A program made the position numbers and the translations under genes. From assembly GCF_003991205.1 (NCBI RefSeq), contig NZ_RXOZ01000036.1:124001-188000 (forward strand): a DNA stretch of 64,000 bases. The letters run 5' to 3'. The DNA is from Georgenia sp. SYP-B2076. Lineage in GTDB: Bacteria > Actinomycetota > Actinomycetes > Actinomycetales > Actinomycetaceae. The notes under the pieces are model-generated. The model did not search any database, was not told the DNA's origin, and was given only the letters and a program-made list of their open reading frames with translations. Below are positions 17,229 through 25,515 of this stretch, one piece after another. Within the stretch, counting starts at the first letter, position 1. The number at the start of each line of letters is the position of its first letter.

Positions 17229-18725
17229 GTGATACTTGCGCCCATGGTGCGACGACGCCGCGGGCGGGATGGACCGCCGCGCGCCCATGGCGCGAGCGGT
17301 CGGCGCCTGCCGCTGCGGGGCGTGCGCGTCCAGGCCGCGCTGGTCGCCACCCTGGTCGTCGCCGCCACCCTCGCGGTCGCCGCCCTCGCGTTCGTGGCCC
17401 TGCAGCGCGACCAGCTCGAGGCGTCCCTGGCGCAGCTGGCCGCGCAGCAGGCCTCCGACGTCGCCGCGGAGGCCGCCGACGTCGGCCCGGCCGAGGTCGA
17501 GCTGACCGCCGTGGGTGCGGGCGAGCGCGCGCTCATCCAGGTCGTCGACGCCGACGGCCGCGTCCTGGCGGCCAGCCCCGCGGCGGTCGGCAAGCCGGCC
17601 CTCGTCGCCGCCCGCCCCCGGCCCGGCGCCTCGGCCACCGTGCACGCCGACCAGGTGCCCATCGACGAGGACGACCAGTTCGTCGTCGTCGCGCAGGGCG
17701 TGAGCACGTCCCAGGGGCCGGTGGTCGTGCTCGCGGCGCAGAGCCTGGAAGCCGTCGAACGGTCCACCTCGGTGGTGGCCGGTCTCTTCGCCGCCGGGTA
17801 CCTCCCCGTTCTGCTCGTGGTCGCCGCGACGTCTTACTGGCTCACCGGGCGGGCGTTGGCGCCGGTGGAGAGCATGCGCCGCCGCGTCGCCGGCATCACC
17901 AGCACGGACCTTTCCGCCCGCGTGCCGCCCTCCCCCGCCGGCGACGAGATGACGCGGCTCGCCGAGACGATGAACGACATGCTCGCCGGCCTGGAGGCGG
18001 CGTCCCTCGTCCAGCGCCGGTTCGTCGCCGACGCCTCCCACGAGCTGCGCAGCCCGCTCGCCACCATCCGCGCCGAGCTCGAGGTCGCCCGGCAGCATCC
18101 GGCCGGCGTGGACTGGGACGCCGTGTCCGCCGACGTGCTCGAGGAGGCGGACCGGCTGGACCAGCTGGTCGCCGACCTGCTCCTCCTCGCCCGGGCCGAC
18201 GAGCACGCCCATACCCTGCGCCGTGAGGACGTCGACCTCGACGACCTCGTGCTCGACGAGGCCCGCCGCCTGCGCACCGCCGGGACCGAGGTGGCCGTCC
18301 ATGCCCCGCCCGTCCGCGTGGTGGGGGACGGCCGGCGCCTGCAGCGGGTGGTCCGCAACCTCGCCGACAACGCCGTCCTCCACGGCCGCGGCCGGGTCTC
18401 GCTGACGGTGCGCCAGGAGGGGCCGGTCGCCGTCGTCGAGGTGGCCGACGACGGACCCGGAATCCCGGCCGAGAGGCGCGAGCAGGTCTTCGACCGGTTC
18501 GTGCGCCTCGACGACAGCCGTGGCCGCGAGGCGGGGGGCACCGGCCTGGGCCTGCCGATCGCCCGGGAGATCGCCCGGGCGCACGGCGGCGACCTGAGGG
18601 TGGGCGAGAGCGCCGTCGGCACCCGCATGATCCTCACGCTGCCGCGGGACATCTCCGCGGACGCGCCCGCGCCGCGGCGGCCCGGGGACCGCGCTCCCCA
18701 GCGGGAGACGGTGACGGATCCATGA
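17229..18725 (+). CDS. Sensor histidine kinase (HAMP-HisKA-HATPase)
   Basis: 498 residues from the GTG at 17229, or 493 from ATG at 17244; neither has a clean ribosome site. An Arg-rich leader, membrane segment 1 (about 34-58), an extracytoplasmic sensor of about 120 residues, membrane segment 2 (about 178-202) and HAMP are followed by HisKA with H about 268 (ASHELRSPLATIRAEL), N box NLADNAVLHG, DDGPGIP and GTGLGLPIA. All catalytic elements are intact. Its stop is 56 bases from the stop of a convergent response regulator whose receiver lacks the phosphorylatable Asp, so the true partner is unclear. Confidence 0.92.
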   Translation: MILAPMVRRRRGRDGPPRAHGASGRRLPLRGVRVQAALVATLVVAATLAVAALAFVALQRDQLEASLAQLAAQQASDVAAEAADVGPAEVELTAVGAGERALIQVVDADGRVLAASPAAVGKPALVAARPRPGASATVHADQVPIDEDDQFVVVAQGVSTSQGPVVVLAAQSLEAVERSTSVVAGLFAAGYLPVLLVVAATSYWLTGRALAPVESMRRRVAGITSTDLSARVPPSPAGDEMTRLAETMNDMLAGLEAASLVQRRFVADASHELRSPLATIRAELEVARQHPAGVDWDAVSADVLEEADRLDQLVADLLLLARADEHAHTLRREDVDLDDLVLDEARRLRTAGTEVAVHAPPVRVVGDGRRLQRVVRNLADNAVLHGRGRVSLTVRQEGPVAVVEVADDGPGIPAERREQVFDRFVRLDDSRGREAGGTGLGLPIAREIARAHGGDLRVGESAVGTRMILTLPRDISADAPAPRRPGDRAPQRETVTDP

Positions 18726-18781
18726 TGACGAGGGCGCGGCGCGTGCGCCCCCCCGTTCCCGGACCCGCCTGCCCCGGCCCC

Positions 18782-19453
18782 TCACCGGGATCTCGCGCTC
18801 AGGCGATAACCACGGCCGCGGACTGTCACGATGTCGACGTCGGCGGGTGCCAGCCTGCGACGCAGGCGTCGGATGTACACCTCGACGAGGTTGGCATCCC
18901 CCATCGGGTGTGGGCCCCAGACGTGGGTGAGGATCTCCATCTTGCCCACCACGTGGTCACAGCGGCGGATCAGGTACGTCAGCACCGCCAGCTCGCGCGC
19001 GGCGAAGTGGAGCTCCTCCTCCCCCAGCCACACCCTTTCGTGCACCGGGTCCACCCGCAGCGTGCCGACCCGCATCGAGGGCGGGGCCGCCCGGTCGCAT
19101 CGGCGCACCAGTGCCCGCAGCCGGGCCGCGAGGACGCGGTGTGAGAACGGCCTCGACATGACGTCGTCGCCGATGTCGAGCGCGTCGACCTCGTCCGACT
19201 CGCGGTGCTGGGCGGTCAGGAAGAGGACCGGCGTCGTGTCGCCGCGGGCCCGCATGCCCCAGCAGATCTCGTAGCCGGACAGGCCTGGAAGCACGACCTC
19301 CAGGACGACGGCGTCGAAGGCCTCTCCACGGACCCGCCAGTCGCCGTCGACCCCGTCCACGGCCAGCACCACGGCGAACCCCTCCGCCTCGAGAGCCCTC
19401 CACAGCGCCGTCGCCAACGCCCGCTCGTCCTCCACGACCAAGACGCGCACCAT
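18782..19453 (-). CDS. OmpR-family regulator with degenerate receiver
   Basis: 223 residues. The winged helix is normal (MRVGTLRVDPVHERV start, ending VTVRGRGYRLSARSR). The receiver keeps VVEDE and LTAQ, but the phospho-acceptor position is Glu52 (VVLEVVLPGLSGYE) instead of Asp, the conserved Lys is Arg101 (MSRPFSH), and the GADDY loop is one residue short. Glu often mimics phospho-Asp, so the protein may be constitutively active or may respond by another route. The start codon is ATG at 19453. It lies convergent to the kinase at 17229. Family assignment is firm; loss of phosphorylation is an inference from residues. Confidence 0.9.
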   Translation of the reverse strand: MVRVLVVEDERALATALWRALEAEGFAVVLAVDGVDGDWRVRGEAFDAVVLEVVLPGLSGYEICWGMRARGDTTPVLFLTAQHRESDEVDALDIGDDVMSRPFSHRVLAARLRALVRRCDRAAPPSMRVGTLRVDPVHERVWLGEEELHFAARELAVLTYLIRRCDHVVGKMEILTHVWGPHPMGDANLVEVYIRRLRRRLAPADVDIVTVRGRGYRLSARSR

Positions 19454-19503
19454 GCCTCCATCAACCGGGCCCCACTGACCTCATCGGCTCGGGCACGCAC
19501 CGA

Positions 19504-19531
19504 GGGGCGGCCGGGCTTCCCCGGCCGCCCC
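19504..19531 (-). terminator. Perfect 12-bp GC hairpin
   Basis: GGGGCGGCCGGG, loop CTTC, CCCGGCCGCCCC. It lies about 110 bp after the stop of the secreted repeat protein (19639) and 50 bp before the start of the regulator at 19453. No U-tract follows, which is usual for actinobacterial terminators. The stem is symmetric, so it could act in either direction. Confidence 0.7.
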
Positions 19532-19638
19532 CCACGCGCCTCCCTCCCACCTCACCGGTGGGCCGACATGTCCGACCGGTCCGCCCGCCGAACCTCGGTG
19601 GTCACGGCGCCCGCCGCTGGATCAGGCGTCCAGCTCTG

Positions 19639-19968
19639 CTACCACTGGCCACCCTTGGAGCGCTCGTGCTCCTTCCTGACGTGCTCGCGCTCGTTGTTGC
19701 GCTCGTGCTCCTTCCTGACGTGCTCGCGCTCGTGACGTTCCCGGTCGTTCCTCGGGTGCTCACGCTCGTTGTTGCGCTCGCGGTCATTCCTGGCGTGCTC
19801 ACGCTCGTTGGGCCGCTCACGGTCCCCGTGGTGGCTGTTGCCCCACTCGCTGCCGGAGGTGTGGAAGGCGGTCGTCGGGGTCGAGGCGAAGGCGGTGCCG
19901 GTGCCGCCCAGGACTGCCAGTCCCAGGACAGCTGCAGCGACGCCGCTGAGCAAGGTCTTGCGATGCAT
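19639..19968 (-). CDS. Small secreted R/E/H/N-rich repeat protein
   Basis: 109 residues. A clear signal peptide (MHRKTLLSGVAAAVLGLAVL, cleavage after TAFA at about 28) is followed by a mature part that is almost entirely repeats of NEREHxRxxxER type (NNEREHPRNDRER, EREHVRKEHER). It is rich in His, Arg and Glu, probably one long charged helix; there is no Cys. An AAGGA ribosome site precedes the ATG. I do not recognise a family. His clusters and alternating charge could bind metal or anionic wall polymers; this is speculation. Coding repeats are visible in the DNA (19665-19830). Confidence 0.72.
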   Translation of the reverse strand: MHRKTLLSGVAAAVLGLAVLGGTGTAFASTPTTAFHTSGSEWGNSHHGDRERPNEREHARNDRERNNEREHPRNDRERHEREHVRKEHERNNEREHVRKEHERSKGGQW

Positions 19969-20216
19969 GGGATGTCCTTCTCGTGAGGTCTACTTCGGGC
20001 ACTACCCACACTGCGAGCCCGGGCAGAAGAAGACCCTGAGACCTCCTGTCGGAGCCCTCAGTCACGTAATCCGGCGACGGCATGCGCGGCGCATCGGCGC
20101 CTCTCCCTGGACCTGGGGCGCGAGCGGCATACTGAGGCATGGCCACCACCACGCTCGGCCCCGGCCCGCACGACCGTGCCCGCGTGACCGGCACCCGCTG
20201 ACCTCCGGCGCCCGCC

Positions 20217-20903
20217 GTGCGAACCTTTCCGTCCCTGCGCGCTCTCGCGTCGCGGACCCGGCTGCGCCGCGTCGGGCGCACGCTCCCGGGCCTCCTCCGG
20301 GGCAGCGACGTCGCCATCACCTACGCGTCCGTCGTCACCGTCGTCGCCGTCGTGCTCGCACTTGCGCCCGCCCACGTGCGCGACGACGTTGTGCAGCGCT
20401 GCAGCACCAACCTGACCAACCTGCGTGACCGGCCGGTGTTCGTGCTGGTGGTCAGCGCCTTCGTGATCCCCAGCCTGCAGGGACTGTGGCAGCTCCCGCT
20501 CCTCGTGCTGCTCTACACCGCCGCCCAGCGGTGGGTCGGGAGAGCGGCGACCGTCTTCGTCGCCGCGCTGGGCCACGTCGGGGCGACCCTGCTCGTCGCC
20601 GCGCTGATCGCCTCCGGCATCACCCACGGCCGCCTCGCGGCCAGCGTCGCACGCGCCTCCGACGTGGGCGTGAGCTACGGGCTTGCCTGCCTGGCCGGCT
20701 TCCTCGTCTCCCGGGCCCCTGCGCGCTGGCGGGCACCGTACGTCGTCGCTGCCGCGGCGTACTTCGTCGCTCCCCTGCTGATCAACCAGACGTTCACCGA
20801 CGTGGGGCACGCGACGGCGTTCCTCCTCGGGCTGGGGCTGGCCTTCCTCGCGGCCCGCGTCGCGGCTGCGGCGGACGTCGGGGGCCGCATCCGGATGGCG
20901 TAG
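20217..20903 (+). CDS. Rhomboid-like membrane protein
   Basis: 228 residues, about six membrane segments. Matches the actinobacterial rhomboid-like family by overall pattern: SDVAITYASVVT start, STNLTNLRDRPVFVLVVSAF in the first loop, DVGVSYGLACLAGF (putative serine) and TDVGHATAFLLGL (putative histidine) in late helices. Classical rhomboid GxSG is changed to GVSYG, so protease activity is uncertain. The start used is GTG at 20217; no strong ribosome site is seen. It stands alone, with 45 bases to the convergent DUF1345 gene. Confidence 0.78.
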   Translation: MRTFPSLRALASRTRLRRVGRTLPGLLRGSDVAITYASVVTVVAVVLALAPAHVRDDVVQRCSTNLTNLRDRPVFVLVVSAFVIPSLQGLWQLPLLVLLYTAAQRWVGRAATVFVAALGHVGATLLVAALIASGITHGRLAASVARASDVGVSYGLACLAGFLVSRAPARWRAPYVVAAAAYFVAPLLINQTFTDVGHATAFLLGLGLAFLAARVAAAADVGGRIRMA

Positions 20904-20948
20904 CGGCGGCCCGCTCAGCCGCCGCATCGGCTGGCGTAGCCGACCCGC

Positions 20949-21620
20949 TCAGCCGCCGAGCCCGGCCACGAGGTTGATCGTCGCCGCGATGACCACGACC
21001 CCGAGCACGTACGAGATCAGCGCGTGCTGCAGCACGCTGGCGCGCATCGTGCCGGTCTGGATCTGCGTGTCGCTGACCTGGAAGGTCATGCCCACCGTGA
21101 AGGCGAGGTAAGCGAAGTCCAGGTACCGGGGCTGCGGTGTGTCTCCGAAGTCGATCGGCCGGTCGCCGCCGGTGTAGAACAGCCGCGCGTACCGCGTGGT
21201 GAACGTGGTGTGCACGGCCGTCCACGCGACGGCGACACTCGCGACGCTGAGCGACGCCTGCGCCCCCGTGCCGCCGTCGGACGGGGAGCCGTGCGCGAGC
21301 AGGAGTGCCACGGCGCCGAGGCTGGCCACGGCGGACCCGAGCACGATCAGGTGTGCGGCCGTCCGGCCCGGGTCCTCCCGGGCGGCGTGCGTGGCGGTCG
21401 CGGCGGCGTCCATCGGGCCGATCGTCATCCACATCCACGCCACGTAGATGACCCCGCCGGCGATCCACCCGGCGAGGAGCCCGACCCGCCAGCTCGCGGG
21501 CACGCCGACCGCCAGGCCGCACGCGGTCCCCACCAGGAACGCCACGGCGAGCCGCACGGCCGCCGGGAGTCCCAGCCCGGCCGCGGCGCCCGGTCCGCGA
21601 GGCCCCGCCGACGAGGTCAT
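20949..21620 (-). CDS. DUF1345 domain-containing membrane protein
   Basis: 223 residues, about five membrane segments. Shows the DUF1345 hallmarks ASVAVAWTAVHTTFTTRYA followed by LDFAYLAFTVGMTFQVSDT near residues 115-185. Function unknown. The ATG overlaps the stop of the DMT transporter gene by four bases, making it the last member of the esterase/MprF-like/DMT/DUF1345 operon. Confidence 0.88.
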   Translation of the reverse strand: MTSSAGPRGPGAAAGLGLPAAVRLAVAFLVGTACGLAVGVPASWRVGLLAGWIAGGVIYVAWMWMTIGPMDAAATATHAAREDPGRTAAHLIVLGSAVASLGAVALLLAHGSPSDGGTGAQASLSVASVAVAWTAVHTTFTTRYARLFYTGGDRPIDFGDTPQPRYLDFAYLAFTVGMTFQVSDTQIQTGTMRASVLQHALISYVLGVVVIAATINLVAGLGG

Positions 21621-22441
21621 GGCCGAGGGTAGCCCGTCTCCGCCGCCTGGGACGGGCTGAGGGCCAGCGTCACGCACCCGGCGACGGCGAGGGCGATGGC
21701 GGCCGCGGCGGCGAGCTGCCAGCCGGGCCGGACCGAGTCGCCCAGGGCCCAGACGCCGACCAGGGCAGGCACGAGGATCTCGACCACCCACAGCACCGCG
21801 GTGGCCGCGCCGACGTTGCCGCGCTCCAGGGATCTGGCGTAGGCCATCAGCCCAACCAGGCCGAACGCCGGGATCGCCCACACCAGCGGGTCCGTGAGGA
21901 GCCCGACCGGGCCCGCCCCCGCCGGCCCGGGCCCCTGTATCGCGCGGGCGCACAGCGCCGCGCCCGAGAAGGCGGCGCCCGCGACCGCGGCGAGCGCTGG
22001 CCATCCGCCGCGGCGGTACAGCACCAGCAGCGCGAGGACGCACGCGCCGAGCCCCGCCAGGACGGCGCCGGTGAAGCCGGCCGGCGCCGCGCCGGCGGAC
22101 TGCGCCCCGCCTGCCGCAGCCACGACCGCGAGCGCGGCCGCGACGGCCACCACGGCCAGGAGGTCCCGGCCGCGCATCCGGGTGCCGAGGAAGACCCGCG
22201 CGAGGAGCACGGTGACTGCGAGGGATCCGGCGAGCAGGGCCTGCACCACGAAGAGCGGCAGGGAGCGCAGCGCCAGCAGCGAGGCGAGCCACGCCACGAG
22301 GTCGCAGCCCAGCCCGGCGAGGTACAGGGGGTGCCGCAGCGCCGCGGGGCCGCTGGCGCGGGCCGTCGCCGCGGCCTGGAGCACGGAGCCGGCGCCGTAC
22401 CCGAGCGTGCCGAGCAGCGCGGCGGCCAGCCCGAGCGTCAC
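21617..22441 (-). CDS. EamA/DMT-type membrane transporter
   Basis: 274 residues with about nine to ten membrane segments in two similar halves (SLLALRSLPLFVVQALLAGS; AYARSLERGNVGAATAVLWV), typical of the drug/metabolite transporter superfamily. The substrate is not predictable. The GTG start overlaps by four bases the stop of a 15-codon minigene (22438-22485) that was evidently produced by duplication of this gene start. It overlaps the DUF1345 gene by four bases downstream. Confidence 0.82.
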   Translation of the reverse strand: MTLGLAAALLGTLGYGAGSVLQAAATARASGPAALRHPLYLAGLGCDLVAWLASLLALRSLPLFVVQALLAGSLAVTVLLARVFLGTRMRGRDLLAVVAVAAALAVVAAAGGAQSAGAAPAGFTGAVLAGLGACVLALLVLYRRGGWPALAAVAGAAFSGAALCARAIQGPGPAGAGPVGLLTDPLVWAIPAFGLVGLMAYARSLERGNVGAATAVLWVVEILVPALVGVWALGDSVRPGWQLAAAAAIALAVAGCVTLALSPSQAAETGYPRP

Positions 22442-22485
22442 GGCGCGACCCGGCCCAGCACCGCGGCGGCCAGCCCGAGCGTCAC
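22438..22485 (-). CDS. 15-codon minigene bridging the MprF-like and DMT genes
   Basis: GTG at 22485 overlaps the MprF-like stop (TGA 22482-22484). The TGA at 22438-22440 overlaps the DMT GTG start at 22441. The peptide is MTLGLAAAVLGRVAP. Its first 24 bases are identical to the first 24 of the DMT gene, and its end (VLGRVAP) resembles the end of the MprF-like protein (FLGRVP), so a 44-bp tandem duplication of the gene junction explains it. It may serve only as a translation relay. No independent evidence of expression. Confidence 0.4.
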   Translation of the reverse strand: MTLGLAAAVLGRVAP

Positions 22486-24323
22486 GGCACCCGCCCGAGG
22501 AAGCGCCCCAGCACGGGCACCTCGGTGATGCCCTCGACGTTAGCGATGGCCAGCCCCTGGGCGGCCAGGAGGTCGACCGCGCCGACGGCGGCGTAGCGGG
22601 GCACCCAGGTGGGGTGGTACTTGGCGTTGAACCGCCAGAGCGACTCGATCTGCATCCGTTCCGAGGCGCGGTGCAGCACCCCGCGGGCGAGCCGGCTGCG
22701 CGCCCTGGTGCCCTGGCCCGCGACCACCGTGCGCCACACCGCGAAGTTCAGGCCCAGCGCGGCGCCGCCCTCCTCGCGCACCCGGTAGATCGACTCGATG
22801 GCCAGGAAGTCGATGACCCCGTTGGGCACCTCCGGCGCGGTGCTGCGGCGCATGACGTCCAGGGACCAGCCCGGCAGCAGCGGGGCCGGCACCCACTGGA
22901 TGAAGGCCCGGGCGCGCCCGGCGGAGTCCCGTGCCACGGCCACCAGCACCCCGGCGTCGGCCGGGTCGACGAGCCGCGACAGCGTCATCGAGAAGCCCCG
23001 CTCGCCCTGGCCCCGGCGGCTCTGCGCGGCCAGGGCGAGCAGCTCGGCGCGGGCTCCGCCGTCGAGCGCCGCGACGTCGTGGAAGGTGGCGGTGTAGCCC
23101 GCGGCGACCAACCGCCGGTGGTCCCCGCGCAGGCCCCGCATCGCGCGACCGGCGAGCGAGAAGGTCGCGGCGTCCACGATCGCCTCGTCGCCGAGGTAGA
23201 CGCCGCGCAGGCCCGTGGCCTCGTAGATGCTCAACCAGTCCTGGGCGGCGCCGACCACCGCCACCGACCAGCCCGAGCGCTCCGCGTGGGCCATGAACTC
23301 GGCCCAGATCTGCTCCCGTTCCTCCTGGGGACCGATCGGGTCGGGCGAGACGAGGCACACGCTGCCCCGGACGGCGTGGGCGACCACGCTGCGGCCGGCG
23401 AAGAACCACTGCTTGTCGTCCCGGAGCGCGAAGAAGTCCAGGCTCCCTCCGCCGTACCGGGTCACGACCGCCCGCGCCCGCTCCCGCTCGCGGCGGTGCG
23501 CCTCGCCGGTCAGCGGCGCCGGGCCCCGCGGGGCGAGCAGCAGCCACGCCACGCTGCCGAGCAGCCCGAGCCCCACGGCGGCGAGCACGACGGGGGCGAA
23601 GCGCCCGGCGAAGGGCAGCGGCACGGGGCCCCAGCCCCCCAGCCGCCCGACGACGGCGCCCGCGAAGTCGTCGAGGTCGCCCATGCGGTGCGGCGCCGTG
23701 CGCAGGGCCAGCGCCAGCGCCACCACGAGCACCGTGACCAGGCCACCGGCGCCCACCGCCACGGCGCGGACGGCGGCCCCGCGGGTGGGCAGGACGGGGA
23801 AGGCGCGGTGCTGGGTCGCCAGCCACACGGCCCCGGCCGCGGCGAGGACGGCCTCCTCGACGTCGAGGCCCTTGGTCACGTGCAGCACCACCGAGCCGGC
23901 GAGCAGCGCCTCGGCGCCGCCCCAGGCCAGCCGGTGCCCGGAGCGCAGCCCCCTGGCCGTCAGGAGCAGGGCGAAGGAGACGAACACCAGGGTCAGGGCC
24001 GCCGTCTTGGGCACCACGAGCGGCACCACCTCCAGCAGGGTCTCGACCCGGCCGCGCAGCGGGGGCGACGCCGCAGAGAGCAGGCCCACAACGCCCAGGA
24101 CGGCGACCGTGTACGTGGCCCAGCGACGTGAGCGGTCCCGTCGCCGCCACTCCCCCTGTCCGCCGTCGCCCGCTTGATGTGCGCCCGGCCGGGTTCGCCG
24201 GACGCCCGGGCGCGGCGGCCGGACCGGGCGCGGGGACTGGCGCGGCGGCCCGGTGGGGCGGCCCGGGTGGGCCGCATCGACGTCAGGCTCCTGCGCGGAG
24301 TGCGCGGCGTCCTCGGCCCTCAT
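22482..24323 (-). CDS. MprF/LysX-like phosphatidylglycerol lysyltransferase-domain protein (DUF2156)
   Basis: 613 residues. The first about 65 residues are a Pro/Arg-rich tail; then about six to seven membrane segments (to about 280); then a soluble synthetase-like domain (about 300-605) with VTRYGGGSLDFFALRDDKQWF, CLVSPDPIG, GWSVAVVGA, DEAIVDAATFSLAG, and RFNAKYHPTWVPRY near the end. This is the aminoacyl-tRNA-dependent lipid modification fold of MprF proteins, which decorate phosphatidylglycerol and reduce cationic peptide binding. Amino-acid specificity is not readable. The ATG overlaps the esterase stop by four bases. Confidence 0.85.
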   Translation of the reverse strand: MRAEDAAHSAQEPDVDAAHPGRPTGPPRQSPRPVRPPRPGVRRTRPGAHQAGDGGQGEWRRRDRSRRWATYTVAVLGVVGLLSAASPPLRGRVETLLEVVPLVVPKTAALTLVFVSFALLLTARGLRSGHRLAWGGAEALLAGSVVLHVTKGLDVEEAVLAAAGAVWLATQHRAFPVLPTRGAAVRAVAVGAGGLVTVLVVALALALRTAPHRMGDLDDFAGAVVGRLGGWGPVPLPFAGRFAPVVLAAVGLGLLGSVAWLLLAPRGPAPLTGEAHRRERERARAVVTRYGGGSLDFFALRDDKQWFFAGRSVVAHAVRGSVCLVSPDPIGPQEEREQIWAEFMAHAERSGWSVAVVGAAQDWLSIYEATGLRGVYLGDEAIVDAATFSLAGRAMRGLRGDHRRLVAAGYTATFHDVAALDGGARAELLALAAQSRRGQGERGFSMTLSRLVDPADAGVLVAVARDSAGRARAFIQWVPAPLLPGWSLDVMRRSTAPEVPNGVIDFLAIESIYRVREEGGAALGLNFAVWRTVVAGQGTRARSRLARGVLHRASERMQIESLWRFNAKYHPTWVPRYAAVGAVDLLAAQGLAIANVEGITEVPVLGRFLGRVP

Positions 24324-25456
24324 GGCGCGGCCGGCGGCAGCTGGGCCTCCGCGAAGGCCAGGGCGTAGGGCAGCCCGGCGACCGCCTCGCTCCAGCTGTG
24401 CCGCTGCCCGGCCTCGACACGGAAGTCGACGTGCTGCCCGCGCGCGGTCAAGGCGTCGGCGAGCGCCCGGACCGTCCGCACGTCCGGGCCCGTCGCCCCG
24501 CCGACGTCCAGGAACACGTTCATCGTCTGCGGGAAGGCCAGCGTGCGGATGTACACGCTCGGGGAGTTCGCCCGGAACTTCGCGGCGTCGCCTCCCAGCA
24601 ACCGGCGCAGGTTCCCCACGCCGGGGTCCCCGTAGGGCTCGAGGGCCAGGATGGTGGCGTACAGGTCCTGGTGGCGCAGGCCGACGTTGAGGGCGCCGAA
24701 GCCGCCGGAGGACATCCCCCCGAGGACCCGGTCCCGGCGGTCCGGGACCGTCCGGTAGTGCGCGTCCACGTACGGCACGACGACGTGGGTGTAGTACGTC
24801 TCCACCTGCGGGCCCCTGACGACGTCGAGGCTCTCGGTGTCCCCGGTGAGGCCGCCGCCGCAGTCCATCGCGACGACGATCGCCGGCCGGCTCGCGGGCG
24901 CGGCGCTCAGAGCGTCCATGACCAGGTCGACCCGGCCGCTGCGGAACCAGTCCGCCGTCGTCCCCGGCGAGCCGTGGATCAGGTAGATCACCGGGTAGCG
25001 GCGGGACGGCGACCGGTCATAGCCCGGCGGGGTGTAGACGTAGGTCGTGCCGCCGCCGATGCCGAGCGCGGGGGCCGCGATCCGGACGACGGAGACGTGC
25101 CCGCCGGTCACGGGACCGGCCGCCGTCGCGCCGGCGGGGGCCAGCCCGACGGCCTGCTCGAGCGCGCCGACGGTCGGCAGGTAGCCGGCGTAGGCGTTGA
25201 CGTAGGCGCCGGCGGACAGCGCCACGAGGCCGGCGATGCCCACCACCCGGACCGTGAGCCGCAGGCGGCCCAGACGCCGCGGACGCCGGCCGCGCCGCAA
25301 CCGCCGCAGGAGCATGACGCCGAGCACGGTGGCCGCCAGGACCAGCACGGTGCCCGGCACGGGAGTCGTCAGCAGCCCGTGCTGGTGCGACAGGTGCTCC
25401 AGCAACGGTGCCGGCATACCTTCGCCGGAGCTGCCCGGCGCAAGTCCTGCGACCAT
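24320..25456 (-). CDS. Membrane-anchored alpha/beta-hydrolase esterase
   Basis: 378 residues. Two or three N-terminal membrane segments (about 33-52 and 70-92) precede an extracytoplasmic esterase domain of the putative-esterase/Ag85-like family: YTPPGYDRSP, YPVIYLIHGSPG (oxyanion region), nucleophile Ser in GGMSSGGFGAL (about 245), and the C-terminal His in GQRHSWSEAVAG (about 355). Coupled by four bases to the MprF-like gene, a pairing that suggests lipid modification or removal of aminoacyl groups. A perfect short palindrome CTCTAGTAGAG lies a few bases upstream of the start. Confidence 0.85.
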   Translation of the reverse strand: MVAGLAPGSSGEGMPAPLLEHLSHQHGLLTTPVPGTVLVLAATVLGVMLLRRLRRGRRPRRLGRLRLTVRVVGIAGLVALSAGAYVNAYAGYLPTVGALEQAVGLAPAGATAAGPVTGGHVSVVRIAAPALGIGGGTTYVYTPPGYDRSPSRRYPVIYLIHGSPGTTADWFRSGRVDLVMDALSAAPASRPAIVVAMDCGGGLTGDTESLDVVRGPQVETYYTHVVVPYVDAHYRTVPDRRDRVLGGMSSGGFGALNVGLRHQDLYATILALEPYGDPGVGNLRRLLGGDAAKFRANSPSVYIRTLAFPQTMNVFLDVGGATGPDVRTVRALADALTARGQHVDFRVEAGQRHSWSEAVAGLPYALAFAEAQLPPAAP

Positions 25457-25515
25457 GCCTCTAGTAGAGCGCCATCATGCTGGGAACGCCCTGAGAACGG
25501 CGGCCCCGGCCCGGC

